Of a stretch of DNA of 64,000 nucleotides, positions 53,100-64,000 are shown piece after piece. Source of the stretch: Amoebophrya sp. A120 (lineage: Eukaryota > Sar > Dinophyceae > Syndiniales > Amoebophryaceae); NCBI GenBank assembly GCA_905178155.1, contig CAJINV010000005.1, positions 2,420,054-2,484,053 on the forward strand, read 5' to 3'. Made by a program: the position numbers and the translations under genes. The notes below the pieces were generated by a model, which saw only the letters and a list, made by a program, of their open reading frames with translations, was not told where the DNA came from and ran no database searches. Numbering within the stretch: the stretch's first letter is position 1; each line of letters begins with the position of its first letter.

Positions 53100-55490
53100 C
53101 GAATACACGCGCACGCGCGAAGCGATGCGCGAAGCCCCAGCACCGCGAAGCGCCAGACGGCAATGGGGGCGCGCCCCATGTGTGGGCAACGCTGAGAACG
53201 AAGCGGCCTCGTCTTGCAAGCGGACAAAGTTCGTTTTCCTTTCAGGCCAACGGGCCCGCCACCTACGCAACCAGGCGGGGGCGGGCGCGCTGGGTGTGCA
53301 AAACAAAGCGGACCTCGCGGCCGAGAAAAGAGAAATAACAAAGCCGCGCGCGCAGCGCGCGGTGGGCGCGGGTAACGCGGCGAGGCAACCACGCCGCGCG
53401 CGCAGCGCGCGGAGAAAATTTTTCCGACAAGCGGGAAGCGCAGCAAAGCGAGGGAGCGGGCGCATTGGGTGCAGGGTAGCCAACCCTACACACTTCGCGG
53501 CCAAGAAGAAGGCAGAGGCAGCAAGGCCGCGCGCGCAGCGCGCGGAGGAAATTTTCCAAGCGTGCGACAGACGAAGGCGGGGGCGCGCCCCATGTGTGGG
53601 GAACGCTAAGAAGCAACCTCGCCGCGCGCGCAGCGCGCGGGGAAAATTTTTGCGAAAAGCAGGCCACGCAACCAACCAAGCGGAAGCGCGCGGCATTGGG
53701 CGCAGGCGAACCGAGCCAGCCGACATACTTCGCGGCCAACCAAGAAGACAGCAGAGGTAGCAATGCCGCGCTCGCAGCGCGCGGAGCAAATTTTTCAAGC
53801 GACAGATGGAGATGGGGGCGCGCCCCATGCGTGGGGAATTCTGAGAAGCGGAGAAAATTTTCCAAAGGGCAGACGGGGGTGGGGGCGCGCCACATGTGCG
53901 GGGAACGTTGGGCAGCAACCTCGCGCGCGCGGAGAAAATTTTTCTAGCGGCAGGCGAAGCCGGGGGCGCGCCCCATTTGTGGGGAACGCTAAGGAGCAAC
54001 CTCGCCGCGCGCGGAACGCGCGGAGAGAATTTCTCAGGCGGCAGACGGAGGTGGGTGCGCGCCCCATGTGTGGGGGCAGCTGGCAGGAAACCTCGCCGCG
54101 CGCGCAGCGCGCGGAGAAAATTTTTCCGACATGACAAGCGGGCCACGCGGCCAGGCGGAGCCGCGCATTGTGTGCGGAAGAACCGCAGCCAAATACTCGG
54201 CGGCCAAAGAGAAGGCAGCAAGGCCGCGCGCGCAGCGCGCGGAGAAAATTTTTCAAGCGGCAGAAGGGGGTGGGGGCGCGCCCCATGTGTGGGGGGCGCT
54301 GAGAACCAACCTCGCCGCGCGCGCAATGTATGGGGAGAATTTTTCCGACAAGCGGGTCACGCAGCCAAGCGGGGGCGCGCGGCATTGGGTGTAGACGAAC
54401 CGAGCCAACATACTTCGCGGCCAAGAAGAAGGCAAAGGGAGCAAAGCCGCGAGCGCAGCGCGCGGAGCAAATTTTTCAAGTCCGCGACAGACGGAGATGC
54501 GGGCGCGCCCCATGTGCGGGGGATTCTGAAAAGCAACCTCGCTGCGCGCGCAGCGCGCGGAGAAAATTTTTCAAAGGGCCGACGGGGGTGGGGGCGCGCC
54601 ACATGTGTGGGGAATGCCGAGAAGCAACCGCGCCGCGCGCGCAGCGCGCGGAGAAAAATTTTGCAAGCGGCAAACGAAGGCGCGGGCGCGCCCCATGTGT
54701 GGGGGGCCCTAAGAAGCAACCTCGCCGCGCGCGCAGCGCGCGGGGGAAATTTTTTCGAAAAGCAGGCCACGCAACCAAGCGGACGCGCGCGGCTTTGGGT
54801 GCAGACGATCCGAGCCGACATACTTCGCGGCCAAGAAGACGGCAACGGTAGCAATGCCGCGCTCGCAACGCGCGGAGCAAATTTTTCAAGGGGCAGATGG
54901 AGATGGGGGCGCCCCCCATGCGTGGGCAATGCTGAGAAGCAACCTCGCTGCGCGCGCAGCGCGCGGAGGAAATTTCCAAAGGGCAGACGGGGGTGGGGGC
55001 GCGCCACATGTGCTGGGAACGTTTGGAAGCAACCTCGCCGCGCGAGCAGCGCGCGGAGAGAATTTTTCAAGCGACAGGCGAAGGTGGGGGGCGCGCCCCA
55101 TGTGTAGGGAACGCGAAGAAGCAATCTCGCCGCGCGCGCAGCGCGCGGAGAAAATTTTCCAAGCGGCAGACGGAGGTAGGTGCGCGCCCCATGTGTGGGG
55201 AGCGCTGACAAGACACCTCGCTGCGCGCGCAGCGCGCGGAGAAAATTTTTGCGACTGACAAGCGGGCCACGCGGCCAGGCGGGGCCGCGCATTGTGTGCA
55301 GAAGAACCGCACCCACATACTCGGCGGCCAAGACGAAGGCCGAGGCAGGAAACTCGCGCGCGCAGCACGCGGAGAAAATTTTTCAAGCGACAGACGGAGA
55401 TTGGGGCGCGCCCCATGTGCAGAGACGCTGAGAAACAACCTCGCCGCGCGCGCAGCGCGCGCGCGGAGAAAATTTTTCGCGCATTCTTCT
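53100..55490. repeat. GC-rich satellite array with palindromic cores
   Basis: About 20 diverged units of roughly 90-120 bp, each with a GCGCGC(A)GCGCGC-type palindrome followed by GGAGAAAATTTTT, then GGGGGCGCGCCCCATGTG and CAACCTCGC. A longer spacer (GCGGGCCACGC ... TCGGCGGCCAAGA) alternates irregularly, so there is a higher-order arrangement. Long open frames on both strands follow from GC-rich, stop-poor repetition. No protein family is recognised. Confidence 0.85.
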
Positions 55491-55563
55491 CGATTTTTCT
55501 CAAAGCACCCGACTGGTTTTTTCTACAGTGGGAGCCCGGTTTGATTTTTTCTAGATGCTTTGT

Positions 55564-55581
55564 GATTTTTTCTACCGTATT
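55564..55581 (-). repeat. Right member of the 18-bp inverted repeat
   Basis: Exact reverse complement of 53033-53050; two further GATTTTTTCTA-type arms lie just before it (55520-55555). Confidence 0.85.
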
Positions 55582-55599
55582 TTTTTTTTCTCGACATGT

Positions 55600-56363
55600 A
55601 ATCGGTATGAAAAGCAAAAAATACAATTTTGGTTTGATCCACTTCGTGTCTGTGAGTTTTGCTTATTAATGCAGCTTTTCTATGCCAAGGCCAAGCGATT
55701 CTCGGACTCGGTCTGCTATTTGCTTGTGATGTGCACAATCTCGGTGATTCCACGCTTGTGAAGCTGAATACAACGCAATGATCCACAAAAAACAGATCTT
55801 CGATCTTAGTGGAGGTTGATAGGCATTATTGAAGAGCCAAGAGTAGAAGAAGCAACCGCTATGACAAGTATCTACTTCAGGACCTCAATTTATTCTATGT
55901 CAACGTAAAACTAAAAGCAATCTTATTCTGTATGTACTACCATCGAGAAAATGAAGACAACATTCACAACCTCCTGTAAGATGTCATGATATTCAATCAA
56001 TATTTTATTTGACGCAGCGGCTCCTACAGCGATGTAGCTCCTACGGCGCGCGAAGTTCCGGGATCTTACACGAAGATCTGCCGACGTGTGATCTCGGAGC
56101 TCCTATTTGATCCAATTTTGCTGGTTACGATCGAATTGAATATTGATTGTGCCGCGCTCGTTCCCGCGAGACGTGGAACTTCCCGCAATCTGTGGAACAT
56201 GTAGTTGCACGCCTGATTATATTTCAATAGCCGTCTAAGGACTTCTACTTCCCAATTATCCGGAAGTGTCTATAGATCGTCGGACCGTATAGCACTCACT
56301 CAACTCTCACACTAGCACAATTCTTTATGTGAACTCTGTTCGTCGACGTTGTTTATTTCAAGT
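55600..56363 (+). promoter_or_regulatory. Upstream region of the myosin-like gene, no defined element
   Basis: AT-rich unique sequence between the satellite block and the ATG at 56364. It presumably holds the promoter and 5' untranslated region, but no TATA-like box, spliced-leader acceptor or repeat could be assigned. Confidence 0.3.
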
Positions 56364-59300
56364 ATGACCTCGAAGAACGTGAGCAAGGCGAAGTCCAAAG
56401 CCCCCAGTGGGGGCGGCAAAAATGCGGGCAGTGCTGGCAATGGTACCGCCACCAAGGTCGTGCGCCCAAAGGAAATAAAAGTGCCACCAGCTGTAGTCGT
56501 GCCAACAGAAGTGACGCCTGGCGGGGTTCTTGTGACTGAGGACACAAATGCGGTCACCACAGGCCGGCTCACCGACCTGCCAGAAGTTACCAGGCCGGCG
56601 GTGTTGGACACCATAGAACAGAGGTAATTCTATCTATTTTGTCGCGTTTGGTAGGAATGAGCGAGATCCTGACCCCGATGAATTGTTTCATGGAAGCGAT
56701 ATTTCTATTGGCTCCATGATTTTTTGAGGTCCTTCCTTCCTATCGTGCAGAGATAGATATCTTCAGATGCGGTTTATAAGATGATTTTTGCATGCTCAAG
56801 AAACGGAACAACTACCCCTGGTCCACAGGTACACCACCGGCAACCAAGCCTACACCTTTGTCAGTGACGACCTCCTGGTTGCGGTCTCACCAAAACTGCA
56901 CACTTTAACGAAACATGCCACGGCTTCAAATTCAACATCGAGTTCTAATCCCGGCATTGATACCCCCGCACAGCAGCAGCTCCCCCAGCAGCCCGACCCG
57001 CATGCATTCGACCAAGAACACCTGGATTTTTACTCGCGCTACTCCTCTGGCGACCAGCTCCCGGCGAGGTTTTTCCCGCGTCGCATGCGAGACGAGTACA
57101 AAGCGTCAGTTTTTTCAGCACGGTCGAGGGCTGGTTCGAGGGAATCGTTTCCGGCACAGCTGCATCCGGCTAAATCACCCACGCCGGCCCTGTCTTCGAC
57201 ACCAGGCGGCAATAAGAGGCACAAGAACCTCCAGCTGCAAAGTATGCGCACTGTCGAGCCTCACTTGTTCGAGATGCCGGAGAAGGCTTTTCGGGATTTA
57301 CTGTTCTTGAAACAGAATCAAAGCCTTGTTTTCCTAGGGGAAGAGACAAGAACCGCGTTCGACATGTCGTTGGAGTTCCTGTGCTACAAAAGCAGCAGCA
57401 GCAGCAGCAGCAGTAGTTCTTCATCTTCGTCGACGTCTACCTGTGTAGCAACATCAAGGGAGCCCGGAACAGAATCTGATAGTACGCACGCGCAGATAGA
57501 AGATAGAATACGCAGCGCGATGCTCCTCTTAGAAACCTTTGGTCACAGCGGTGGCGCACAAAGCAGTGCAAATTCTGTGCCTCACTTTGGAAAGTTTCTG
57601 CAATTGTACTTCGGCGCGGACACTGTGGGGCGACCGGTGATTTTAGGAGCGACGATACGACAATTTTTGCTGGAGAGCAAGCAGGTCCTGGAGCAGAGCG
57701 GCGAGGCGATTCTGCAGTGCTTTTTGCAGTTGGAGAACGCCGGGTTATTACAGGGTTTGCTCGACTACAGGAATGAAGACGGTACAGCTCCTGTCGAGGG
57801 GCAAGAGCAAGGAGCTGATTTGTTTTCAGACACCGAGACCGCTGTGCATAGCCGGCTGCCAAGCACGCAGCGTCTCATCCGGACGTTTTTGGACCATGCG
57901 GCTGCTACAGAAGAAGCTGGGGTCGCTGTTGCGAGAAATAGTCCGGAGACCAATATTAAAGGACTGGGAAACCACGGCGCTCCTGTCCCGATAGTACAGG
58001 CCGAAATGTCCCCACGAGGCCCAAAAATCAGCAGCCTGGGAAGAGACTACGAGGAGTCCTCACGTGAACGGCAGGGCCGACTACAGGCTTTGGAAGCCAT
58101 TTTTGGCAGAGCGTCGCCTTTCGACGGAGCAGAAGATGATAGGTCAGCGACAACCCGATCCTCATCGTTCGAAGCCACCTGCGACGCCCTGGAGGTGTGC
58201 GGGTTTTCGGAAGAGAAGGTGGAAAACCTTTTTCAAACCGTCGCGGGCATCCGATGTATCGCAATTGCTGCTACAGCTACAGAGGGAACTACCGCCGTCG
58301 ATGCGGAACAGAAGAGGACTCTATTGAGACTTGCCAACGCTCTTCTCGGATTCTTGGATAGCACTAGCAGCAGCAGCAGTACAACCAGTTTTTACCTCGG
58401 CGGAGCGACCGCGGCTGTTGTGCACTCTAGCCAAGAAGATTATGCGGACGTCGCCACACCGATCCATGCTCCAAAGACGAAAACACAAAAACAGGCTGAG
58501 CAAACGGCGGATTTGGTCGACAAGAACGAGTCGCCGCTGCTGGTAGAAACCAAAATCGTGCCAATGCTAGAAGCGAAGCAGCACCAGAACGGCGGGATCA
58601 CCGAAACCACGCCCAGTTCGGAACTCGCGACTTTAGCGCAGAACCTTTACCAGAATCTGTTTTCTTTCCTGGTTCGCGCTTTGAATGTCTGTTTAAAGAC
58701 GCAACAGCGAAGAAAGATAAACGGTGCTTCTAGTGCCACGGCTCAACGAGAAGCGACATCAAACCCTACACGACGTCGTGGTAAGTTTCTTCTAAACCCG
58801 ACAGACACCCCGAACTTTGAGGCCTTCGTCGCAAAAAACTTTTTGTCTACCGACTCTGATGTTGCGGATCTAGACGCGGTTTCGAGCTGCATCGGCTTGT
58901 TAGACGGTGGTTTCAGAATGGTTCGACAACCACGACCATCCTCCACGATGAAAATGGCATCTGCAGGAACTCCACGGAAAAATAAATCGCAGTCCCTGGA
59001 CGCTCTGCTTCAGAACTACGTGAACGACAAATTTGCGCATTTTCTCTCGTCCATTCTGTTTCAAAAGGAGTACGAAGCGGTTGCGGAGGAACTTGGGAAT
59101 GACGTGGTGCAGGAACTGTATGCGCATTGCGACAAAAAGGACCATCCGCTGGTTTTGGGGAAAACGCTCGCGAGTCTGGAAACTGCGATCTTCCCCGAGT
59201 TGAAAATCGGTTTAAAGACGTCCTCTGAAAATAATGCTGCTCCCAATGAAAATGCGTCACCGAATACTAAAACGGAAAGCGCACGACCGTCAAGCTCCTC

Positions 59301-62300
59301 CTCGAAGCAGGCCAAGAGCAAGGCGAAAAAATCTTCAAATAAAGTTGCGGGCGTAGGAGCTGCATCTACTACGGAAGCAAGTGGTGCGACCACCTCTGCG
59401 GCGACAATGTCCTTGAGTGAACGCCTCCGGAAGAAAATTTCCAATTTGAAACACGACTACATTTCCATCCGGGCAGGAGAAATCTTCGCGAAGAACAAAA
59501 ATAAAGCCAATGTCGGGTTGGAGCTAGGCGTCAGGCATTTTGGAGGAGAAGAGCCGACCTGGTATGATGTTGCCGAGTTTGAAACTACCTTGGAGCGAGC
59601 GGAAAATAAGACCACCGCCTGGATGAATATCGGTGCAGAAGATATGGATCTGTCAGGATTGAAATCGTCAAAGTTGAAATTATTTGTGATGCATAAAATG
59701 CAAGGCATGAAGTGCTTGTCTTGCCGGGATGGCAAGTGAGGCCGACCGTCAGCCTGTTTAGGGTTTGAAATAGACATGCTGAAGTAGCATGACAAAAGCA
59801 GTCTCCTGTGCCCAAACAGCATGACAAACTGGATTCCGGTGCTCGAAAAATTTGTCATGCGCCGCTTGATAAGTGGGCTTGCGACTGGTATCGGTTTCAT
59901 GCATGACAAATTATTTCAACTTTGTCGATTTCAAACCTGACGCTTCCATAGAAGACACCAGCAGTAGTGCCGGTCCTCTTTTCCTCTCACTTTGTGACAA
60001 CAGCGAGAATCTCGTTGTCCGCTTCATGTGCCGCGACCCCACGAAGCCCACGACCTCGTCGTCCCAAGCGGAGAACGGTCGTGCCGCGGTGGCACAAAGC
60101 AAGCCCTTTTGTTCATCCTTTGTGCTGCACACGGACACAATGGACACGATGGCGATGCTGAAGCAGTTACTCTCCAGGTCTAAAGTGCGGTTCGTCCTTG
60201 GCGTTGAAGCTGGAACCGTTTCTACTACTGCGTCTTCGGAGGCTAGTACAACAAGGACGGATTTTTTACCAAGCTTCAACTTCGATCGCGAGGCGTTTGA
60301 CGCGCAACTACGCAAATTCGATTTATACTCCGTCGCCGGGATCCGGAAGCGCGGGTATGCGCACTGTTTATCACATTCTGAGTTTCTGAAGCGATACAAA
60401 GCGATAGCAGCTCCATCATCTCCAGGAGGGTCGACTACATCGAGTGCAGCAAAAATAGTAGACGCTGTTGTTTCCGGTCTGAACGAGGCAATTGGCGGCC
60501 AATTGCTCGTGTCGGATAAAGATAGAAGAAGCGAACTCCTCATCCAATGCGGGAAATCCAAAGTCTTCTTCAAAGAAGCCACTGCAAGTCTCCTTGAGAA
60601 GAAGAAAGTGATCCTCTCCAGCCAGTTCGCGACCAGGATACAGAAAGTCTGGCGCGGAAAAATAATCCGGAAGGAGCTGAAAGCCATGCCGATTTTGCTT
60701 CGGAAGATCCAGGACTTCCCAAAGAGGTTGAAGCTTGATTACAACGAATCGGAAGAGCTGACCGCGGTATCCTACCAAAACTTCTCCGAAGTGGAGAAGC
60801 ACGTCAATCAATGTGCGGAACTACTGGACTTGGTGCACGAGTCGACCTTTTGTATTGATGCGGGTCAAGATAATGAACAGCAACAGCAGGCAGCACCAGC
60901 AGAAGCACCAGCAGACCAAGGGCTGGTGCAGCTGCGTCGTCGAGAATTAGGTAATATACAACTGAATCCGGTGAAGACCCTGGAGCAGTGCCGCCAGAGA
61001 CTCCAGAACGTCGGCAATTTGTTTCAGCACGTCGAGCAGATGTGCGAAACGGAGGACCGGACCATGGAGATTTTCAGCATGCTGCAACGGTGTGCGGCTT
61101 TAGGTATGGGCCACTGTTTTGCCGTCCAGCAGCTCCAAGCGAGACACGACAATTTGGTCGCGCAGAGCAGCAGAGTTTTGCAGCTGAAGCGGTTGACGAA
61201 GAGGTGTCAGAGGTTTTTGGCGAAGACAGAAGGGCTGTTTGAACCTGTAGTGGTACAACAACTACCGGGTGGTGGAGGTAGTACAAATACATCTTCAGTG
61301 GAGATTTCCAATCTCGACCGTGAAGCCTTCAAACTGATGCGGAAAAGCGAGTTGAGCCAGGAGCTCAACGCCTCGGCCCTGCTTCTATCCGAGGAGGAAG
61401 ACAATAATTCTCCTAGCGGCGGAGGTGTTTCGACTGTTTTTACACCAAGAGCCACGAGAGCTCCAAACGACGGCGGACAGCACATCAGTAACCAAGACCA
61501 GGAGACGCGCTTCCAAAAATGCGTCGAGGAGGTTTTGCAGGCGTTTTTGACCGATTCTCATCGATTGTTAAACGAAATAGCGGTTTTCCAGCGGGAAGTT
61601 GAAATTATCGGAGAGCGCGACAGCGCCGTTGCGACCTGGACGAAACTCCTGACTTTCGACCCGTTTGAGGCCTTCTGTGACCTGACCTACACCGCGGTGC
61701 CGAAAGTGAAAAGTAGACACGCGGAAGTGAAGGAAAAAATGCTTCTTCAGCAACAGCTAGATGGAAAGAACAGTAGCGAAAATATTAAAAAAACCGTACA
61801 ACGCCTCAACACGCTCGAGCTGGAGTTCAACGCGAGAAGCAAGGCCTCGTCCAGTAGTAGATTCGGCAACTACAGCACCAGAACCGACAGCGTTTTCAGT
61901 TCGGGGGCGCCGAGCAGGAATTTGTCAACGGCGCAAACGACATCAAAACGTGGTCAAGAAATGATGGAGGATAGTGCTGCTGATCAAGAGATGGCAGTGG
62001 CGATCGATCTTTCCTCCGAAGCGCCACAGTTCCAGAATTTGTCGACAGCAGTTCCTCCGGGAGGCACCGGCCAGCTGACCACAGGAAACGACGACGAAGA
62101 CTACCCGATTAATATGCTTCAGCCCCAGCAGCTCGAAATCACGTCCTTCCTCCCATCCCCAACAAATAACTTTTTGAGCGACACGCTTCTCTCCCTGCTG
62201 CGCCTAGCCCCGAAGGGCACGCTTGACTCCGCGGGATGGCGGCGGGTTGGGAGCCTTGCTGAAGACCATAGCTTTAGCTTTATTCCGGCAGAAAGCTGCA

Positions 62301-64000
62301 TGAAACCTCCTGGCGAGGTTGGAGCTACTTCGTCGGAGGATGCACTAAGTGACGAACCTACAGAATTGGACCTCGCGTGTTTGTACCTGGCTTTTATGAA
62401 ATCCATCAGAAACATCGAAACCTACGACCAGGCTCTCATCGACGCCGCTTTCTGCAACACGATCGAGTTGAAGGGATGGTTAAGTCCACCGTCCTCGAAC
62501 CGCGAACAACAGCAAAAAATGCCATTGCAGCCGCGCTCCGACAGAAAGATCACCTGGACCTTGGACAGCACACAACTCGGCATCCTGGCCCGATCGCAAG
62601 TGTACCTCCGCGAAACTGAGATCGCGGAGAAGGCGGCGACGCTGGGGAGTGCGTTGGAAGGCAAAAGCGACGAATACGGTGCGGCGGAGGAGGATGAGGA
62701 AGAGCAGAAATCCCAACTGGCGCACGAGTTCGCCGCGGCCTTCACGGTGCGGAAAAATGATTTAAACCAGCAGCTCGAGGTTCTTTTGGGAACAGCTTTC
62801 GAGATGAATGGCGGTGCAGGGGCAACGAGCGTAGGTGTGCCATCAACATCATCTGCGTTGCGGATTCACTGCAGCCGAACGAAGAACCCAGACGGGGAAG
62901 AAGAGATCAAAGTGGAAATCAGAACACACGGCGATACTGGTGGACCAGGAGGTGATGTAATAATGGGGAACAATAATTCCATCAAGCAGCAATCATTCTT
63001 CTCAGAGCGGCTTGGTGCAACGAGCAGTCCGATATTTTTGCCGCAAGTACAACGACCTGTGATGTTCCCCCCGACAACTACAACAGGGTCTTCTTCTAGA
63101 GGACCTCGAGTTCTTGTTCAGCACGGTGGCGGTGCTGGGCCTCCTGCAGTTACTGCGATGTCCATGCCCACGGCATCGTTGTCCTCGACAGCAAGACTCC
63201 CCTTCACAGGAGCCACAGCTGCAGCAACAGCAGGTAGAGCCATGGTAAACCACGTGCAAACGGAAGATCTCCGGATCTGGGATAGCACGGACAGCGAGGA
63301 CGATGAGAATGCTTCTACCGTGTCCACCTCCAGCTGGGGAAACAATTTCGAAAGCAACTTCAACAAATCCTTCAACTCGCCAACGAGGTCGCCAATAGGT
63401 AGCCCTGGTGGTAGTCAACAACTGTTGCGGGCACAATCCCCAGAAATCAGCAAAACTATGATGTTGTCCTTGTCACCAAAGCATGTCAGAGCAAAAATCG
63501 ACTCCCGCGCCAGCAGCTCCGCCGGGTCGCGTATGCGGACAGCGTCGTCGAGCCTCAAGGGCGGGAACAACAGGAGAAACCAGCAAAGCCAAAAGATCTC
63601 CGGCCACGCCAGACGGGTTTTGTTGCAAGAAAGACTACTCCGCGCTCAGGACGAGTACGATTTGCCGATGATGCGACGGTGTCTGGAGCGGCTGAAACAA
63701 AAATACGAGATCGAAATCGACAAGGAGCACGCGGACGTGGTACAGCTGTTGGAAGCGTTGAGCAAAGAGTCCGTGATAAGGCAGAAACTGAAACTGACGA
63801 AAGAGGCGCTTGACCGGTCCAATCGGAACAACGGGAATGCTGGCTATGGTGCGACGTTTTCTTCTTCGCAAGTACAAGCTGGCGGTGCGTTTCTGCATGA
63901 CAAACACGGTAGCGTTCTTGCAGGGTCGTCCGCTGCATCGAACAAATCCAGCAGAATCAACAGTGCTTCTTTCTACAGTTCTACGACGAAAGCCGTGCAG
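56364..64000 (+). CDS. Divergent myosin heavy chain with degenerate ATP site (3' end outside window)
   Basis: Exons 56364-56623, 56829-59642 and 59956-64000 (open at the edge; the five bases 59951-59955 repeat 59638-59642) join in frame to 2,373 codons. The start is the ATG at 56364, followed by a Lys/Gly-rich leader. Motor landmarks in order: RYTTGNQAYTFVSDDLLVAV (motor N-terminus), PHLFEMPEKAFRDLLFLKQN, GEETRTAF at the P-loop position (about residue 256), SANSVPHFGK at switch I (about 334), GLLDGGF at switch II (about 774), LQNYVNDKFAHFL (relay region), GIRKRGYAHCLSHSEFLKRY (converter), GKSKVFF and an IQ-like ATRIQKVWRGKIIRKEL (about 1249). Normal myosins have GESGAGKT, a switch I ending SSRFGK, and DIxGFE. 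Catalytic Lys/Thr and switch residues are missing, so ATPase activity is doubtful; actin binding or scaffolding is possible. The motor has long low-complexity inserts. The tail (from about 60,700) is helical and Ser-rich with no recognised domain. Confidence 0.8.
56624..56828 (+). other. Canonical GT-AG intron in the myosin-like gene
   Basis: Donor AG/GTAATT at 56623/56624, acceptor GTCCACAG ending at 56828, 205 bp, phase 2. Joining gives DTIEQR/YTTG, which rebuilds the conserved myosin N-terminal motif across the junction. Confidence 0.9.
57391..57413 (+). repeat. AGC trinucleotide run encoding polyserine
   Basis: About eight AGC units, continuing as mixed serine codons to about 57440. It sits directly after the P-loop-equivalent region, where motors normally continue with a conserved helix. 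Confidence 0.85.
59643..59950. mobile_element. Introner G2 (family G) in the myosin-like gene
   Basis: 308 bp; left TATGGATCTGTCAGG, right CCTGACGCTTCCATA, matching G1 of the giant gene. Perfect repeat GAAGA. Join IGAE/DTSS, phase 2. Confidence 0.9.

Noticed and set aside
52627-55331. Long open frames on both strands through the satellite (e.g. 52627-53760 +, 53896-55107 +, 53049-54326 -, 54357-55331 -)
   Set aside because: They follow the repeat units, give Arg/Ala/Gly-rich repetitive translations on both strands and show no family resemblance; GC-rich stop-poor DNA explains them.
2443-59950. Assignment of the introners to the Transib superfamily because of the 5-bp GC-rich target duplication
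   Set aside because: Transib ends typically read CACWGTG; these end TAT...ATA and no transposase is present in the window, so the superfamily is left open.
56364-64000. Myosin-like gene as a decayed pseudogene
   Set aside because: The frame stays open for the full 2,373 codons and introner G2 is cleanly accommodated, so it is annotated as a coding gene with a changed active site.

Overview
The window reads as protist nuclear DNA, most likely a syndinean dinoflagellate of the Amoebophrya type. The reason is its introns. Fifty inserts have terminal inverted repeats (TIRs), begin TAT (or TAC), end ATA and sit between 5-bp direct repeats inside coding sequence. Removing each insert with one repeat copy restores the reading frame. 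From memory, such invasive non-canonical introns ('introner elements') are described from Amoebophrya; other introner-bearing dinoflagellates cannot be excluded. I recognise no rRNA, tRNA, CRISPR array or bacterial-type operon.

Positions 1-347 are probably intron end or other non-coding sequence. From about 348 to 51657 (+ strand) runs one giant gene: 49 introner introns plus one ordinary GT-AG intron (24460-24627). The joined exons give about 12,240 residues with no internal stop, and the protein probably starts upstream of the window. It looks secreted or extracellular: cysteine-rich GCC2/GCC3-like and EGF-like supermodules, a CAP/SCP domain (about 14926-15510), a recurring two-cysteine domain that I cannot name, beta-strand-type repeats, a roughly 60-residue 'HGP' tandem repeat, helical repeats, a coiled coil and many Asn-X-Ser/Thr sites.

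One introner (20404-22870) carries a nested 2.2-kb insertion flanked by a 20-bp duplication and a T-run, the mark of retroposition. The spacer 51658-56363 has no convincing gene. It holds a GC-rich satellite (about 53.1-55.5 kb) bounded by AT-rich palindromes.

From 56364 to the right edge runs a second + strand gene, a divergent myosin heavy chain whose P-loop and switch motifs are degenerate. It has one GT-AG intron and one introner of a family also present in the giant gene. The two genes share no obvious pathway; what links them is the introner system.
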